Source: Owenia fusiformis
Taxonomy: Eukaryota; Annelida; Polychaeta; Sabellida; Oweniidae
NCBI GenBank assembly: GCA_903813345.2
Contig: CAIIXF020000011.1
Span: 8,528,842-8,592,841, forward strand
Direction of reading: 5' to 3'
Length of the DNA stretch: 64,000 nucleotides
The notes beneath the pieces are model-generated. The model ran no database searches. It had not been told where the DNA came from and saw only the letters and a program-made list of their open reading frames with translations. This document shows, piece by piece, positions 39,171 through 50,121 of the stretch; positions within the stretch are counted from its first letter, which is position 1, and every line of letters starts with the position of its first letter. A program made the position numbers and the translations under genes.

Positions 39171-40040
39171 TCCTGACGAAATGTCAATTTTCGGACCGAT
39201 CTAACGTCACGCTGGTAGCAGCATGTTGGTTGTAAATTTGAGAGACGTAAAATAATATATTTTTGCAATTGCTCTACCAAGGATTTGTTGAGTGGTCACT
39301 CTATTCTTGAGATATTGAGTATCTAATTTGTAATAAAGCTCTGATTTACTTTGGGCTCTGTACGGAATGACAATTTTCGGACCAGTTGAACATCGCGGTG
39401 GTATATGTAACACTTGCAATAGGATGAATGTGTTGACTGACTTTTCTGTTAGGGCGACATATAATATCCAATTCATCTTAAATTGCTAAATGCAGTAGTT
39501 TGTGCTCTAGACGAAATGTCAATTTTCCGATGAGTTGTACGTCAAACTGCTACTAGCTAGTCATCTGCTATTTTGTGACATATTTTTACATTTTTCCCAC
39601 CTGTTCATTGGTCATTCTAATCGTTAGATATAGAGTATCTAATTTGTAGGAGTTGTCGTAAAGCTCGGATTTAAATTGCGCTCTAGACGCAATGTCAATT
39701 TTCGGACGGATCTAACGTCACGCTTGTAGCAGCATGTTGGTTGATAATTTGAGAGACGTTGAAGGATATATTTTTGCATTTGCTTTACCAAGGACTTGTT
39801 AAGTGGTATTTCTATTCGTGAGATACTAAGTATCTAATTTGTCATCTCTGATTTACATTTCACTCTAGACGAAAAGTCAATTTTCTGAGCAGTCGTACTC
39901 GACGCTGGCACTAGCTAGTCCGCTGCTGATTTGTGAAACGTTTCAGTATATATTTCAAAGTTTTCCTTACAAAGGATTTAATGACTGATGTTTCTGGTCG
40001 TGAAATATTTTATATCTAATTTGTCTGGAATCGCTGATTA
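39171..40040. repeat. Diverged satellite edge, island 1
   Basis: The homogeneous array ends abruptly. Monomers here still show AATGTCAATTTT boxes (near 39,181, 39,515 and 39,697) but differ strongly from the core. A fourth monomer class (D), reading GATCTAACGTCACGCTGGTA and then GCAGCATGTTGGTTG and TTTGAGAGACGT, occurs at about 39,200 and 39,715. A B-like monomer with an internal deletion follows at 39,365. The pattern is that of old, non-homogenised satellite. Confidence 0.9.
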
Positions 40041-40925
40041 CACGTCGCACGAAACTGGGGACGTAACATTATGGCGTCAAAATACTAAAACAATACAATG
40101 GGCAGTATAGGGCGCAATCAGCATTATAACGTCAAAAACGACAAGCGTTACATTTTGTCAAGTTTAGTCAACCTAAAAATAAGATGCTTTATTCTTATTC
40201 AATCCTGGTAAAATTCACAGAGCAACAAGATCTCGAGGACAATATTTCTAAAATGTTTTTGATTTTTGAAAAACAGTCAGGAAATCCACTCGGGACGTTA
40301 GTAAAAAATGATATGTATGGGATTTGTGGTAAAAAATCGATGCGTTACATTTTTTCAAGTCTCTAAAAGCAACTCTTATTTTCTTATCATTTGAAAAATA
40401 AAGAAATCGGTTATTGTTTCGTAAATTTCGCCATGACAATATTGTGCAGTTAATTTTTTTTGAAATCAGACCTAAATTAGAAGGTTAAATAAAGGTAGAC
40501 TTATTGGTTGTCTCCTTCGCCTTCAAAACCTTACACAATTTTGAAAATTTTAAAAGGGTTCATATAAGACGATTCGAACTGTAGCCGCTAGGCAATTGTG
40601 ACGTCAGAAAAGCACATGTTTCAATGAATAAAATGTGAAATTTTAGTACAATTCTGATCAGTATTTCAAAAGTTATCCCGATTTCAACGAACCGTGTAAG
40701 CGTGAAATGTTACGTCTTACAGCGTATTTGACGATGTCGGAGTACATTTAACTTTAAAAATATGGTAGATCCCTTCAAACTTTTCAAGGAAAAATAATTT
40801 CAGTGAAATGCGAATAAAAATTACTTCAAAATGATATATAAAACACATAGTTAGCTTTTTAAATAAGGCAGATATTAACGCTTTAAGCTGAGATTAGCCC
40901 GTATTTCCCGAATTGTCCCCAGGTC
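40041..40925. other. Single-copy AT-rich DNA between satellite islands
   Basis: No satellite boxes and no convincing coding signal. Two short overlapping open frames on opposite strands (40,184-40,366 and 40,248-40,439) lack motifs. Nothing further is recognised. Confidence 0.6.
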
Positions 40926-41355
40926 TGTGCACGTCATATGATACAGTTTGTGCTCTACACTGAATGCCAATTTTCGGACCGGTGTTACGTTACGCCGGTA
41001 GCAGCATGTTGGTTGTTAATTTGAGAGACGTTACTGTTAAAGGATATATTTTTGCAATTGTTCTACCAAGGACTTGTTGAAAGGTCATTATATTCTTGAG
41101 ATATTGAGTATCTAATTAGCAGTTATGTCCCTATCATTGAATATATGCCTAAGGTCTGTCACCAATATAGCCCGAGCTTGCGAGATTAGAGATTTGCTTG
41201 TGTCTGTAATAATAATTGCTGATATAATATTCGGACGAAAATGCACATAGGGAAATTTTTATTCAGAAGAAACAATTGGTCAACATTTTATTATAGGATG
41301 GATGTGTTGAATGACTTTTCTGTTAGAGAGATAATATCCAATTCATCTTAAAGGG
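40926..41355. repeat. Diverged satellite edge, island 2
   Basis: It holds a partial A/D monomer (TGCCAATTTTCGGACCGG near 40,965, then GCAGCATGTTGGTTG and CTACCAAGGACTTGTTG) and, after about 170 bp of other DNA, a B/C tail reading GGATGTGTTGAATGACTTTT and GATAATATCCAATTCATC at 41,296-41,352. Confidence 0.85.
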
Positions 41356-43468
41356 GACCACCACCATGGTCACATGATCAGTCGTGTGGAGGTAAGCTCC
41401 CAGTTGAAATAAAAGCACTGTCGTCCTTTGGTTTATGTGAAAAGTACGGTCAAGTCAAGTAACTTAGTCAACATTCGATATTCGTATGTTCATCAATATT
41501 TACTAAGAATGGTGCCACAATTCAAGTAAACATCTGGTTAATTATTTTCAATAATCCTATCAGCAAACGTGTAAATGATAATTTTGATGTTCTGTTACAT
41601 ATTGGTGAAGCAATCTTGGGGAAATGGCCTAAATTTCTGATTTTCCACTGTGTCCCTGTATACCCCTACTTCAAAAGATGTATGTTATTTGTCGTTTTTC
41701 ATTATGAACCAACCATAAATGTATTTTTTCATGTTTACATACAGAATAAACTTTCTGTTTCCAAATATTGAAAGATGGTACTGCATTTATCTGTTCATGA
41801 TATGGAGCAAACAAATGGGTGTCAATATACACTGTAATATCCTACATATTTATATTTCAAGGGTAGTTTTGAAGAATAATCAAGAAAATCCATGTTTTCA
41901 AATGGATTCATCCTTGTCAAAGAACGTAAACTGGTAAATGAGGATATGCGGTTTGAAAAACTAACAACATGTTTCAAGTTCTTACAATTCTTGGTTAAAA
42001 CAAATATTTTGAAAGTTGTGATTTCGAATGTAATATCCTACTCAATGAAATTTGTTGATATTTGTGAATTTTTTCTTTCGGAATGCACATTGCTGGATCA
42101 CAGAACCTTGCCTTGTTCGCGATGCACGAAAAGTGTATTGTTAATTTTTGACGTCGTTCGGATATTTGGATGTGATTGACGTTTTCGTTAATCTCCTACC
42201 ACTGTAACTTCCAACTTAATTTTTCAAAGCCAAATATGATAGTCACGAATTGATATTTAAGTCACATGTTGATGCATACATTATGTGTGTACATTAACTG
42301 TCGAATACATGCCGACTTACATTTATATAAATATCCACAGTTAACTGATATCATCAATTCTCGAAACAGTTTATCATATAACCTGGTGAGTTTAATGATA
42401 CATTTTAATTTATAATTATGGTATCGGATTTGAGTATGATATTAGTCGAGACTTAAGCAAAGCAATGAAATTGAGTGAAACTTTTTGTGAAAATTCGAAC
42501 GATTTTTCAAGAATCCCACTTCAAAGTGTTAAAAAAGTGCTCCCCGGGAGTGGAAATTTCGTCTTGTGTAATCAAAATAATAGCAGGTGGTTTGAATTTT
42601 TGTTTGAGTTTAGAGCTTACATCTATAAATTTAAAAACATATCGCCTCATTGAGAGGTACATGCAGATTTTGGCGATCTATCACTATAAAAGGCTAAATA
42701 TTGTGCAAAACGAAACAGGAGTTGACACGCTTACATTTGGAAACGAAATTTCCTACATAATTGCCGGCTCATGTTAAAAAGTCATGAAAACAAGGTTGAG
42801 CACAAAACATTGACCCAGTTACTGTCTATTTAGCATGGGATCACTAAGGGAAATATTATTAATGACTTAAATTGTTAACGGCAAAGTTGTATTGTAAGAA
42901 ACTTATCAATTTAGAAATGCAAAATGTTCAATTTTGTTTTTCAATTATAAAAAATCGCACCTGTAGAGAACAACGTTTACAAAATTATTTAAAACGGAGA
43001 TATTTACTTATGTAACATTCATAGGCATGTGTCAGGGAGTAAATAAGAAAAATATGCATTTGATTCTATATCTTGTTCCCAATAGAGTTTGTTAAGGAGC
43101 GGTATATCTTAACGTACTTTTATCATCCCGAACTCAAACATTTCGAATACTTATTTTAAGAACGCTTTGTTAAGAATGAATTCGAGATGTACTCAAAATT
43201 AATACGTTAAAATGTGTATTACCATCTTAATAATTACCTCATTAATTATTTTGGAAATCAAAGATGTACGATTTTTGAGATTTTTATTTTCGAATGTTGA
43301 CTTACTTACTTGGCTTGACTGAGTAGCTAATACCCTCATGTATTGGTCAGTTTGTGTGTCACGCGACTAATCCACACCATATGCTTCATTCAACATATTT
43401 TATGCTATTAAGCTGCATATAAAAACACTACTTTGCAGTAAAAACGTACTACTGGATGAACTAAGGTT
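41356..43468. other. Single-copy AT-rich DNA, no gene called
   Basis: Overlapping open frames of 62 to 100 codons (41,719-41,937; 41,892-42,179; 42,465-42,777) are in different registers with no conserved motif or clear splice framework. No repeat family is recognised. Confidence 0.5.
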
Positions 43469-43861
43469 AGGGTAATTAAATTAGTTGTTTCTCATTCTTG
43501 CCCGCGTGTGGCCCAATCCCCCCTCCATCTTTTTTCTGCCATTTCTGAGAAAAAAACACCGTACCTCGCGCGCATTCATGGCGTGTGAAACACCTTTTTT
43601 AAACTTTTATGGATCAGGATAATTGACAATATCGTGGTACTGATATATGATCAAATATACCAGTAAAGTAGGCTTAATTCAACATAAACTCAGTTTATTT
43701 CCTTCAAAATTAGTTATTTGTTTTTACAGTTATTTTAAAGAAAAAAATCATCCCGTCCCTCATCAGCATTTTAGATAGACAAAAAAGGTAATATAAAAAC
43801 CGTCATTCCCTTATCAATTTTGAAAAATAGAAGAAAGAGAAACAACTAATTTAATTACCCT
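43469..43861. mobile_element. 393-bp element with terminal inverted repeats
   Basis: The left end AGGGTAATTAAATTAGTTGT is repeated in inverse at the right end (ACAACTAATTTAATTACCCT, finishing at 43,861). The arms extend about 35 bp (adding TTCTC and TTCTT). Flanks are GGTT and GGCC, so no clear target duplication is seen. It contains no coding frame. It is a MITE-like element of unknown superfamily. Confidence 0.75.
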
Positions 43862-44931
43862 GGCCTAACATAAAATACAAAGCCACTAGCTAGCTCATAC
43901 AGTATACTTACCCCTTGCAAATTGTAATTTATTAAATTCACAGTAAACCCATCAATTAAAAAAAAATATTGTTCTCATGGATCTAGTATTCATGTTAAAC
44001 TAACTATGAAAATATAAATATGAAATAATATGTTAGCTTGAAGTCATATATAAGATGAAAATATATGTTCATGCATTTGCATTTTTCCAAAGGGAATATA
44101 TTCCCATGTAAGTAAATACAGGTGCAATATATAATTTATATGTATATCTATGTCATCTGTCTATACATGCGCGTATAGTGATACATTTGAACAAGATGAT
44201 GGTTCTGGAAAGAAATGAGCGTGGCAGATTTGCTAAAAAGTCACATACACCACAAAAGCAAGACCAATTTGAAAGTAAGTTCATTATTCTCAAGGGTACA
44301 CTTCAAGTGAAAACTACATTGCTACAGGGTAGCCTATCATTCTGAGACGAATGTATTATCCAACGATTGTGATTTTCGAAGCTAAAATATAATATCTTGA
44401 GCAGATGGAAATACATTCCCATGAGATATGTATATATAGTCAAAAGTGATAACTATTTATTGAGTGTAATGAAACGTATCCTTCGCCAACTGCTTTTGTT
44501 TGAGATAATTATCATGAAATATTTTTAAATTAATTTTTATGTGTGTCCAAATCCAACCTGTAGTCTGGTTTTTGTAGAGCATTGCACCTCGTACAACTTA
44601 GTCTCACAAATATCAAACCTCATTTAGTAATTAATTTTTTGTGTGAATATGAAGAGTCCAAGCATTGCTTTTTTATGTTTACTGTATAGCTATATTTAGC
44701 CTTGATATCCATGATTTTTTAAAACAAAATCTCACCGTTAGATTTCGAGCTATTCATGTTTACTAATTTTCTAATTGGAAAACAATGCAAATCTCTTTTT
44801 TCAAAGGGAAAAAATTGAAATTCTAAGACGGTGAACAATCATTAAAAAATACACAGATTCAGAATCCGACAAGCATTTTCCCTTATTCCTCTCCGTTAAG
44901 AAGTTTTGTAAGGTGTTGGATCCCTTGAAAT
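43862..44931. other. Single-copy AT-rich DNA with one possible short exon
   Basis: Mostly featureless apart from the possible exon at 44,196-44,274. Confidence 0.5.
44196..44274 (+). CDS. Possible short first coding exon (26 codons)
   Basis: An ATG-ATG start leads into a basic peptide (MMVLERNERGRFAKKS and ten more residues) that stops at GAAA followed by a strong donor GTAAGT at 44,275. The composition is unlike the AT-rich surroundings. Length is 26 codons plus one base, so a partner exon would need to supply two bases. No acceptor partner is recognised nearby; the open frame at 46,533 is a candidate only by proximity. The peptide resembles no family I can name. It could be chance. Confidence 0.25.
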
Positions 44932-46171
44932 CGCTTATAAATGCAGTTTGCGCTCAAGACGAAATGTCATTTTTCCGACCAGTCGTACGTCGCACTGCTA
45001 CTAGACAGTCCTTTGCCATTCGTGATATATTTTATATCTTATTGGTCTTAAATCTCTGATGCACTTTCGGCTTTGGACGAAATGTCAATTTTCGGACCAG
45101 TCGTACGTAACACTGGTGGCAGCATGATATTTGCTAATTAGTGAAATGTTTCAGGACACATTTTTACATTTGCCCCACTTGGTCATTCTAATCGTCAGAT
45201 AAAGAATGCCTTACTTGTAGGAGTTGTCGTAAAGCTCGGATTTAACTCTTGACGTAATGTCAATTTTCAGACCGATCTAACGCCACGCTTGCAGCAGCAC
45301 GTTTGTTGTTAATTTGATAGACGTTAAAGGATATATTTTTGCATTTGCTCTACCAAGGACTTGTTGAGTGGTGATTCTATTCGTCAGATATAGAGTATAT
45401 AATCGCGCTTGTAGCAGTGACTAGTTTGATATTTTGTGAGACGTTCATGTATACGTTTTTACGTTTTCCATAGGATTAATTTGTTGATTGACTTTTCTGT
45501 TAGGGAGATATATAATATCCAATTCGTTTTAAATCGCTTATGCAGTTTGCGCTTTAGACGAAATGTCAATTTCCGACCAGCCGTTAGTCACACTGCTACT
45601 AGCCAGTCCTTTGCTATTTTGTGAGACGATTAAGTAAATATTTTTAAGTTTGCTCTTGAATGGACTTAATGAATGATATTCCCGTTGGTGATATATCTTA
45701 TTTCTATTTCCTCTTAAATCTCTTATGCAGTTTGTGCTCTGGACGAAATGTCGATTTTGGTGCAGTCGTACGTAACGCTGGTGACAGCATGATATTTGCT
45801 AATAAGTGATATGTTTAAGGATACATTTTTACATTTGCCCTACCAAGGACTTATTGATTGGTCATTCTATTCGTCAGATATAGAGTATCTGATTTGTAGG
45901 ATTTGTCGTAAAGCTGGGATTTAAATTGCGCTCTAGATGAAATGTCAATTTTCGAATCGATCTAACGTCACGCTGGAGGCAGCATGTTGCTTGTTAATTT
46001 GAGAGACGTTAAAGGATACATTCTTGCATTTGCTCTACCAAGAACTTGTTGAGTGGTAATTCTTTTCGTGAGATATTGAGTATCTGATTTGTCATAAAGC
46101 TCTGATGTACATTTTACTCGAGACGAAATGTCAATTTTCTTAGCAGTCGTACGTCGCGCTGGTACTAGCTA
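44932..46171. repeat. Diverged satellite edge, island 3 (A-D-B-C order)
   Basis: About six decayed monomers run C (44,960), A (45,076), D (45,257), B half (45,412), C (45,560), A (45,748), D (45,948), then a C-like unit (46,130). D carries CGATCTAACG and TTTGA.AGACGTTAAAGGATA as in island 1. The order A-D-B-C contrasts with A-B-C in the core array. A 62-codon open frame at 45,436 lies inside a monomer and is not coding. Confidence 0.85.
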
Positions 46172-46193
46172 ATCGTCAAACAAATGGGGACAC

Positions 46194-46576
46194 CCATTTG
46201 GGAAATATCTGGCGAATGATCCTTGTATAGATCTCAATATTTCTACCAAGGTCGATTGATGAATTCCACAAAATCATTCTCGATTCTGCCTGAAACCTCA
46301 AAGTCGAGAGGTGCCTTGTCAGGTGAGTAGAGAGTTTGATCTTGTTGACCTATCTTCAATTTGTTTGAGATGATATTCTTGACAAGATATAAGGTCTTAC
46401 TGGGGGCAGTATCATCATGATTAGTATAGTAGCTAGCGTTCCTTAGCTCTCCATTCAATACTCTCTTCTTGCGAATGGTATTGGTGAGGAATCATTTCGT
46501 GAAGTTCATCATTTGATCTATTACGAGAACTTATGGCATCCAAACAAGGATCAATTGCCAGATATTTCCCAAATGG
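46194..46576. repeat. Inverted repeat, arms of about 32 bp
   Basis: Arm 46,194-46,225 (CCATTTGGGAAATATCTGGC onward) is the near-perfect inverse of 46,545-46,576. The right arm lies inside the open frame at 46,533. The left arm is therefore an inverted fragment of the same sequence. The 71-codon minus-strand frame between the arms (46,243-46,458) has no recognisable motif. Confidence 0.75.
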
Positions 46577-46749
46577 ATTCCGCCATCTGTTTGAGGAATG
46601 GGTAGTGAGACAGCAGAGGTGTATAGACCATGAACGACACGATGTTGAACACCTATACACTTTAGATACTGTTAGTAGAATAAATAGGACAACATTTAAA
46701 AATGTGGACATTCAAACAAAACAGATCCTTTTGCCTCACGTTGTTATAG
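46533..46749 (+). CDS. Possible coding exon of unknown function
   Basis: An ATG opens 72 codons and one base that run to a good donor GTGAGT at 46,750. The peptide is mixed and charged (begins MASKQGSIARYFPNG; later HERHDVEHLYTLD and QTKQILLPHV), more protein-like than the low-complexity frames around it. In-frame TGA lies shortly upstream of the ATG. No family is recognised. It could be a host exon or a transposon remnant, as part of it is repeated in inverse at 46,194-46,225. Confidence 0.3.
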
Positions 46750-46828
46750 GTGAGTTTCGCCAAAATGACAAAAGTTTTTTTTAAATGAACAGGTCATTCG
46801 AAATACATGAGTTAAGGTACTTCTAGGG

Positions 46829-47200
46829 GAAAACATTTTTGAAAAAATGGTATACCTGCACATGCTATTTTCTGGTTCAAAATAAAGTATGAATTAAGGC
46901 ATTTGTGTATTTCCTTGCTTGCTTTTCTCAGGAAAGTATTCCTGCAATGTCCTCTTTTTTGTAAACCTGGTAACAGGTCAATGGCAATATTTCAAGATCA
47001 ATATGCAACATGGCTGCCTTTCCAATTTATTCTCCAAATTTCTTAATAACACCGGATTGCCATTGACCACTTACCAGGTTTACTAAAAGAAGACAATATG
47101 CTTTCCTGAAAAAATCAAGGAAATACACACACACCCTCGTTCGTTATTTTGGACCAGAAAATAACATTGCCAGGTATAGCATTTTTCAAAAATGTTTTCT
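46829..47200. mobile_element. Foldback element X, copy 1
   Basis: Two arms of roughly 160 bp are inverted copies around a short centre. The left arm reads GAAAACATTTTTGAAAAAAT, then CTATTTTCTGG and GTCAATGGCAAT; the right arm ends in the inverse of GAAAACATTTTTGAAAA. It has no coding frame. A second copy lies at 58,331-59,226. Such near-complete palindromes are typical of non-autonomous DNA elements that propagate using another element's enzyme. Confidence 0.85.
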
Positions 47201-47212
47201 GGAAAGAATAAC

Positions 47213-47475
47213 CACACCGGAATAGCCTGACTACGGTAAAGTTAGATACCGTTGTCACAAATGATCGGTTAAATTAAAGACTTTATTTCGATGGTAGAAC
47301 AATATTTACTGAACATTGAGTATTGAGACACTTTGATTGATTATTGTTCCAAAGGAATTTAGTCTAGGTATTCTATTAAACATACAGTTCATGAAAATCT
47401 AATTGAAACAACGGTTATGTCCTCCATTTGTGACAACGGTATCTGGCTTTACCGTTGTAAGGCTAATCCGGGGTG
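47213..47475. mobile_element. Element Y, copy 1 (263 bp, long inverted termini)
   Basis: It starts CACACCGGAATAGCCTGAC and ends GGCTAATCCGGGGTG. The arms of nearly 50 bp include GATACCGTTGTCACAAATG and its inverse. The interior (with ATTCCTTTGGAACAA in inverse) matches copy 2 at 58,686-59,202 in the opposite orientation. No target duplication is evident here (ATAAC versus CTTAA). Confidence 0.85.
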
Positions 47476-47504
47476 CTTAAGATGATTCACTAATATCCTT
47501 AGGC

Positions 47505-47690
47505 TATAACAATTGTTGCTTTAACAACCGGTTGTCTTGGTATAACAATTGTTGCTTTAAGAACCGGTTGTCTTGATATAACAATTGTTGCTTTAAGAAC
47601 ATGGTTGTCCTGGTATAACAATTGTTGCTTTAAGAATCGGTTGTCTTGGTATAACAATTGTTGCTTTAAGAATCGGTTGTCTTGATATTA
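47505..47690. repeat. Minisatellite, about 36 bp x 5, palindrome-rich
   Basis: The unit contains TATAACAATTGTTGCTTTAA followed by GAACCGGTTGTCTTGG. AACAATTGTT and CAACCGGTTG are perfect palindromes inside it. Units differ by one to three bases. There is no spacer variation, so it is a simple tandem repeat. Confidence 0.9.
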
Positions 47691-47694
47691 TATC

Positions 47695-47865
47695 TCACGA
47701 GGGATAAACCCCGTATCCAAACCGACATATACCAAGTAGTATTCTAAAATTAATCTTATTTCAATTTTTTCTCTACTGTACTTGTCATAGGATAATAGAC
47801 GATAAATATATATAATATAGGGGTTATGCACTGGGAGGTTTTGGATACAGGGAATATCCCGAGGG
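47695..47865. repeat. Imperfect inverted repeat, arms about 30 bp
   Basis: Left arm GAGGGATAAACCCCGTATCC and the inverse of right arm (GGATACAGGGAATATCCCG) pair imperfectly. The motif GAATATCC plus GAGGG recalls the hairpin at 61,640-61,750. Overlapping minus-strand open frames (47,688-47,977) carry no motif. Confidence 0.55.
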
Positions 47866-48029
47866 ATATACAATATATCTTCCCGAGGGACCGAACGAAA
47901 TTCCTTATTTTATGATTTTGATAGGCTTTATTCAAAAACACTCCACTGTCAATAAAATACAGGTTTTGCTTGAACAATTAAACTTTTAACGTCATTTCAA
48001 AGATTGTCTAGGTATTGAATTTTTGACAG

Positions 48030-49750
48030 CCTAAAGTCTTTCCAGATGTATTTGATCCCATATTAATTATGGCTGATTATTGTTATTCATTTTTGTCATA
48101 TTCAATAAGCCTAATATTATTACAGTGCATTAGGCCAATGAAAAACTTGTCACTCTGGGTCACGTTTTCTCTGAAAACGCACCTTTTTCTCCACTGGTTT
48201 TTTCCGCCACCGCCACCGTCACTCAGCATGCAAGCCCGTGGCACATAAATTGTACCATGCTTTTAAAATGTCAGGTCTCCCTGACAATTTCATGACAAGG
48301 CATTAACATGACAAAATGTCACCACCTAGTTAGGTCATTGAAGGTCAAATTTGAACTTCTGAAAAGATGTAGATGATTTTGAAAAAAAAAATTTGGTCAA
48401 TTTGAAGCAAGTTGAAAACAGACCTTTTTGACCTTTTTTGACCTTCAGAAGGTCATTAAAGGTCAAATGTCAAATCTAAAGTCAGATTTGAATTTCTGAG
48501 AACATGTAGATGATTTTGAAAAAAAAAATTAGTCAATTTGAAGCAAGTTGAAAAAAAAACCTTTTTGACCTTTTTTGACCTTGAGAAGGTCATTGAAGGT
48601 CAAATGTCAAATCTAAAGTCAAATCTAAAGTCATATTTGAATTTCTGAGAACATGTAGATGATTTTGAAAAAAAAATTTAGTCAATTTGAAGCAAGATGA
48701 AAAATACCTTTTTGACCTTTTTTGACATTGAGAAGGTCATTGAAGGTCAAATGTCAAATCTAAAGTCAGATTTGAATTTCTGAGAACATGTAGATGATTT
48801 TGAAAATTTTTTTTAGTCAATTTGAATCAAGTTGAAAAAAGACCTTTTTGACCTTTTTTTGACTTTGAGAAGGTCATTGAATGTCAAATGTCAAATCTTA
48901 AGTCAAATCTAAAGTCAGATTTGAATTTCTGAGAACACGTAGATGATTTTGAAAAAAAAATTTAGTCAATTTGAAGCAAGTTGAAAACAGACCTTTTTGA
49001 CCTTTTTTGACCTTGAGAAGGTCATTGAAGGTCAAATGTCAAATCTAAAGTCAGATTTGAAGGTCAAATGTCAAATCTTAAGTCAAATCTAAAGTCAGAT
49101 TTGAACTTCTGAGAACACGTAGATGATTTTGAAAAACAATTTTAGTCAATTTGAAGCAAGTTGAAAAAAGACCTTTTTTACCTTGAGGAGGTCATTGAAG
49201 GTCAAATCTAAAGTCAGATTTGAACTTCTGAGAACATGTAGATGATTTAGAAAAAAATTGAAGTCAGTCTAAACAGTATTTGTTAAGTTATAGGAAGTTG
49301 TAAGAAATTGTTACAGACGCCGGACGCCAACCTCCAACCTCCAACCACCAACCACCAACCACCAACCGCCGTCGCAAAAAAAACGGAGACCATAACAATA
49401 TGTCACCACTTTTGGTGGTGACATAATAAAATTTTACACAGCTGTATTAACATCTCTGAAGGATCCAATGCCAAGAATACTTCAAATAGGAGAGTCGTAA
49501 TATTTTACTTCATTTTTGGACAGTTTTGAACAGTGACCGGGTTGAACGCATGTCCGTGGACAAGAAGATTGACCTCCTCTATCTGGGCTCAATCTAGGGA
49601 ACGCTTCACAAAATGAGACCCAGAGCAACAAGTTTTTATTGGCACATTGTACAAGTTTTTATTGTAATAATATTGAATTGACTCAAGTGAATAACAATAA
49701 ACAGCCACAATTATTAATATGGCAACAGATATATCTGGAAAGACTTTAGG
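48030..49750. mobile_element. Large foldback element with 150-bp arms
   Basis: Arm 48,030 to about 48,190 (CCTAAAGTCTTTCCAGAT, later ATTATTGTTATTCA and CTCTGGGTC) is the imperfect inverse of about 49,590-49,750. Between the arms lies the repeat-filled element at 48,316-49,424. No coding frame is present. The arms have diverged, so the insertion is old. Confidence 0.75.
48316..49424. mobile_element. GGTCA-rich repeat element bounded by ATGTCACCAC
   Basis: The left boundary is ATGTCACCACC and the right boundary GTGGTGACAT. At the right end a perfect 10-bp stem, ATGTCACCAC-TTTTG-GTGGTGACAT, forms a hairpin at 49,400-49,424. The interior has seven imperfect repeats of about 115-170 bp, each containing GTAGATGATTTTGAAAAA, GTCAATTTGAAGCAAG, TTTTTTGACCTT and GAAGGTCATTGAAGGTC. 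Then come CCAACCACCAACC repeats and CCGGACGCC. No gene is seen. Target duplication is unclear. Confidence 0.7.
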
Positions 49751-50121
49751 CGGCGGGAAATTTAAAAGCCAAACAATACTTGAAATTACGTTAAAAGCAT
49801 CCGGTTATTGAAAAGCTAGTACAGTGTAGTAGGTCACAAATAAATTATCCAACAGCTCCAAAAATTGAGTGAAAATTCCCTCACTTCAGCAAAAATACGT
49901 TTATTGGTGAATTTCATAACATCTTGGTTGCGTGTTAATGTCCAGGCTGCTATGTAACAACTTTATACCGTCTTTATAACCAGGCGGGGACCAGTGAATG
50001 AAAAGCCTCAAACATTTTGAGTGTGTTACACTTCTTACACTAGTTATTCAATGAAAGTACTTGTGTCTTAAAAAAGTGTCTGTCCAACATGAATTCCATT
50101 ACCTTAATGGACTAAATTCAA

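Noticed and set aside
39171-46171. Diverged islands as a separate, unrelated satellite family
   Set aside because: They retain the AATGTCAATTTT box, the dyad and the B and C signatures in the same order, so they are old members of the same family.
46433-46711. Minus-strand 92-codon frame
   Set aside because: It is the antisense shadow of the better plus-strand candidate at 46,533 and overlaps the inverted-repeat arm.
47505-47690. Regular 36-bp repeats resembling a CRISPR array
   Set aside because: The units abut with no unique spacers, and the window is eukaryotic.
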